DNA from: an uncultured Eubacteriales bacterium
GTDB taxonomy: Bacteria > Bacillota_A > Clostridia > Christensenellales > Aristaeellaceae
Assembly: GCA_944333375.1 (NCBI GenBank)
Contig: CALVKX010000066.1
Location: 1 to 9,432 of the forward strand
DNA: 9,432 nucleotides
Direction: 5' to 3'
The translations under genes and the position numbers were made by a program. Every line of letters starts with the position of its first letter. Position 1 is the first letter of the stretch. Under the pieces are notes generated by a model, which did no database searches, was not told the DNA's origin, and was given only the letters and a program-made list of their open reading frames with translations. This document shows positions 7,549-9,432 of this stretch, piece by piece.

Positions 7549-8491
7549 GATGAGCATCGTCGTGCCCGTGTACTACAACGCCGAAAACCTGCCCCCGCTC
7601 TATGACGACCTGAAGGAAAAGGTGCTGGATGTGGCGGATTGCGACATCGAGCTGATCTTCGTGGACGACGGCAGCGGCGACAACAGCTACGAGGTCATGT
7701 GTGAGCTGGCCCGAAAGGACGGCCGCATCCGCGTCTTTCACCTCTCGCGCAACTTCGGAAGCGACGCGGCGACCCTCTGCGGCCTGGTCAACGCCACGGG
7801 CGACTGCGCGGTGGTCAAGGCCGCCGACCTCCAGGAGCCCAGCGAAATGCTGCTGGACATGTACCGAAGCTGGCAGAGCGGCAACAATGTGGTGCTGGCC
7901 GTGCGCGAGGGCCGGGAGGAAAGCCGCTCGCAGGAGTTTTTTGCGGACCTGTACTATGCCATGACCCGCAGATTTGCCCTGCCGGGCATGCCCAAAAAGG
8001 GCTTTGACGTGTTCCTTGTGGACCGGCGCGTCATCGAGGTGCTCAAGCGCATGGACGAGCCCAACAGCGCGCTCACCGGCCAGATCCTCTGGAGCGGCTT
8101 CAAGACCGGCGTGGTCACCTACATCCGCCGGGAGCGCAAGATCGGCAAGAGACGCTGGACGCTGAAAAAGAAGATCCGGCTGGTGGCCGACACGCTGTTC
8201 AGCTTCTCCACCCTGCCCATCACGATCGTGACGGGGCTTGGGTTTGTGTCGGTGATCGTCTCGGTCATCTGGGCCATCGACGCGCTGGTGTCCAAGCTCA
8301 CCGGCCGCATTGACGTGACCGGCTGGACCATGATGTTTATCTTCCAGCTCCTCAGCTTCGGCGTGGTCATGATGACGCTGGGCCTTCTGGGCGCGTACCT
8401 GTGGCGCACCTTTGACGCCTCCCGCCGTCGCCCGCCCTATCTGGTGGAGATTGCCGACGGTCAGAAGGAAGAAAAGGAGAGACGCTTATGA
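7541..8491 (+). CDS. GT2 polyprenyl-phosphate glycosyltransferase (DPM1/GtrB/ArnC-like)
   Basis: This 316-residue membrane-anchored family 2 glycosyltransferase should load a nucleotide sugar onto undecaprenyl phosphate at the cytoplasmic face. The GT-A domain opens with SIVVPVYYNAENL (5-17), then VDDGSGDNS (41-49), HLSRNFGSDAA (67-77), AADLQEP (94-100) and the basic GKRRWTLKKKI segment (202-212). Two membrane helices follow (about 219-247 and 262-288), with a short charged tail. In the AADLQ motif the first position, often Asp in relatives (DADLQ), is Ala. I chose GTG 7541 because GGGAGG lies nine bases before it; ATG 7550 would be 18 bases away. It overlaps the ketoisomerase gene by eight bases and its stop overlaps the next ATG, so translation is probably coupled. 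With the gtrA-like gene it forms a GtrA/GtrB-type pair, likely using the amino sugar made by the upstream enzymes. Confidence 0.93.
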   Translation: MPKMSIVVPVYYNAENLPPLYDDLKEKVLDVADCDIELIFVDDGSGDNSYEVMCELARKDGRIRVFHLSRNFGSDAATLCGLVNATGDCAVVKAADLQEPSEMLLDMYRSWQSGNNVVLAVREGREESRSQEFFADLYYAMTRRFALPGMPKKGFDVFLVDRRVIEVLKRMDEPNSALTGQILWSGFKTGVVTYIRRERKIGKRRWTLKKKIRLVADTLFSFSTLPITIVTGLGFVSVIVSVIWAIDALVSKLTGRIDVTGWTMMFIFQLLSFGVVMMTLGLLGAYLWRTFDASRRRPPYLVEIADGQKEEKERRL

Positions 8492-9432
8492 CTACACGCC
8501 GCAGAAACGGCCTTTGCTGGCTGATTGGGATAGGGATGACGGCGGCGCTCTTTGCCTTCGTCTTTCTGGCGCTGGATCCAAAGTATGCGGTCAATGACGA
8601 TTCGGGGATTCTGCGTCCCTTCATGGGCTATGAAACGGGCGAGCCGGCGCATTTTCATATCTATATCCACGGCCTGCTGGCCTGGCCGCTGCACTGGCTT
8701 GGCCTGGCCGCGCCGGGGGTGGCATGGTTTAGCTGGATGCAGCTTGGTTTTTTGTTTCTGGCTTCCGTGGTCTGCCAAAAGAGCATCCTGCAGGGCTTTC
8801 TGAGAAAGAACCTCCCGCTCTGGGCCGGCGCGCTGTTCGCATTGGCCTTCGGCTTCGCCTTCGTGCTTCCCTATGTCGCTCGCATCACCTTTACGCAGAC
8901 GGCTGCGCTGCTGGGCGCGGCGGCGGCGGCGCAGATCCTCTCCATCGACGGGGCCGCCTCCAGAGGCGCCGTTTATCGCGGCATGGGGCTATCGCTTCTG
9001 CTGTGCGTGTTGGCCTATTCGCTGCGGCAGATTACGCTCCTGCCCATTTTGGCCTTTTGCGCGCTGGCGATGGGGTATGTGGCGCTTGGGCGGGACGGGC
9101 TTGGCGGGAAGCGGAGCCTTCGGCCCCTGCTCGCGGGCGCTTGCGCCTTTGCTGTGGTGCTGGGCTCCATGGCGGGGCTTCGGGAATGGGAAATCGAGGA
9201 AAACGGGGCGCGTGAATACCTGCGGTGGCAGTCGGCGACCGAGGAACTGATCGACCGCTACGACATCCGCGACATCCCCGAGGAGGAGCTCGCCCGTGTC
9301 GGCTGGAGCATGAATACGGCGACGATGGTCGCGTCGCAGTGGTTTTTTCTGGACCAGAGCATTTCCACGGAGGCCTTCGACGAGCTGACGGCCTCTGTGC
9401 ACTCCACGAGGGACGAATCCATCGGGACGCTC
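8488..9432 (+). CDS. Multi-pass membrane protein, 3' end off the window; possible GT-C-type transferase
   Basis: The reading frame is open from ATG 8488 to the right edge (315 codons seen). The ATG overlaps the GT2 stop as ATGA, with AAGGAGA ahead of it. The protein has a basic N-terminus and a first membrane helix (about 10-29). A loop with an acidic pair in NDDSG (36-40) and GYETGEP (47-53) comes next. Then there are some six to seven more hydrophobic segments up to about 229, and a hydrophilic stretch (232-315) rich in acidic residues. It looks like an uncharacterised clostridial membrane-protein family; I know no assigned function. Its place right after a GtrB-like gene matches that of GtrC proteins in gtr operons, and an acidic pair in the first outer loop is a common GT-C feature. 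I therefore infer, with limited confidence, a transferase that moves the lipid-linked sugar onto a surface polymer. A polymerase or transporter is also possible. Confidence 0.75.
   Translation, partial: MTTRRRNGLCWLIGIGMTAALFAFVFLALDPKYAVNDDSGILRPFMGYETGEPAHFHIYIHGLLAWPLHWLGLAAPGVAWFSWMQLGFLFLASVVCQKSILQGFLRKNLPLWAGALFALAFGFAFVLPYVARITFTQTAALLGAAAAAQILSIDGAASRGAVYRGMGLSLLLCVLAYSLRQITLLPILAFCALAMGYVALGRDGLGGKRSLRPLLAGACAFAVVLGSMAGLREWEIEENGAREYLRWQSATEELIDRYDIRDIPEEELARVGWSMNTATMVASQWFFLDQSISTEAFDELTASVHSTRDESIGTL

Noticed and set aside
6508..7557. A 349-codon minus-strand frame opposite the acyltransferase and ketoisomerase genes
   Set aside because: It covers two well-recognised genes in antisense and shows no family motif or start signal.

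Overview
The window is a GC-rich piece of chromosome. It most likely comes from a Gram-positive clostridium-like bacterium (Bacillota/Firmicutes). The reasons are strong AGGAGG-type ribosome binding sites, a ClpB gene with a CtsR-type heat-shock operator (a regulator of low-GC Gram-positive lineages), a PadR gene followed by a HAAS/DUF1700 gene remnant, and near-consensus sigma-A promoters in AT-rich gaps. The genus cannot be told from the sequence.

Left part (1-1542, minus strand): a small, partly ruined regulatory locus. An intact PadR-type repressor overlaps the start of a HAAS-domain (DUF1700) membrane-protein gene. That gene is broken by a frameshift and an in-frame TGA. Its 3' end runs, through a G-rich junction, into the back two thirds of a short-chain dehydrogenase that lacks its nucleotide-binding N-terminus and continues off the left edge. 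This looks like a deletion that joined two genes, followed by decay.

Centre (1590-4431): padR and clpB diverge from back-to-back promoters. clpB (873 codons) is complete, with both ATPase modules and the long middle domain. A CtsR-like direct repeat lies just after its promoter, and a strong rho-independent terminator follows it.

Right part (4440-9432): a surface-glycan module. A GtrA-type four-helix membrane protein reads leftward. From promoters whose -35 boxes overlap, a tightly packed operon reads rightward: a DegT/DnrJ/EryC1-family sugar aminotransferase (FdtB-like), a FemAB/GNAT-like acyltransferase, a cupin sugar 3,4-ketoisomerase (FdtA/QdtA-like), a GT2 polyprenyl-phosphate glycosyltransferase with two C-terminal membrane helices, and a multi-pass membrane protein cut by the right edge that could be a GT-C-type transferase. 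Read together, the genes suggest this path: dTDP-4-keto-6-deoxyglucose (made elsewhere) is isomerised, transaminated at C3 and acylated; the 3-amino-3,6-dideoxyhexose is put on undecaprenyl phosphate, flipped by GtrA and added to a surface polymer outside the cell. The enzyme families are well supported. The complete pathway and the role of the last membrane protein are inference.
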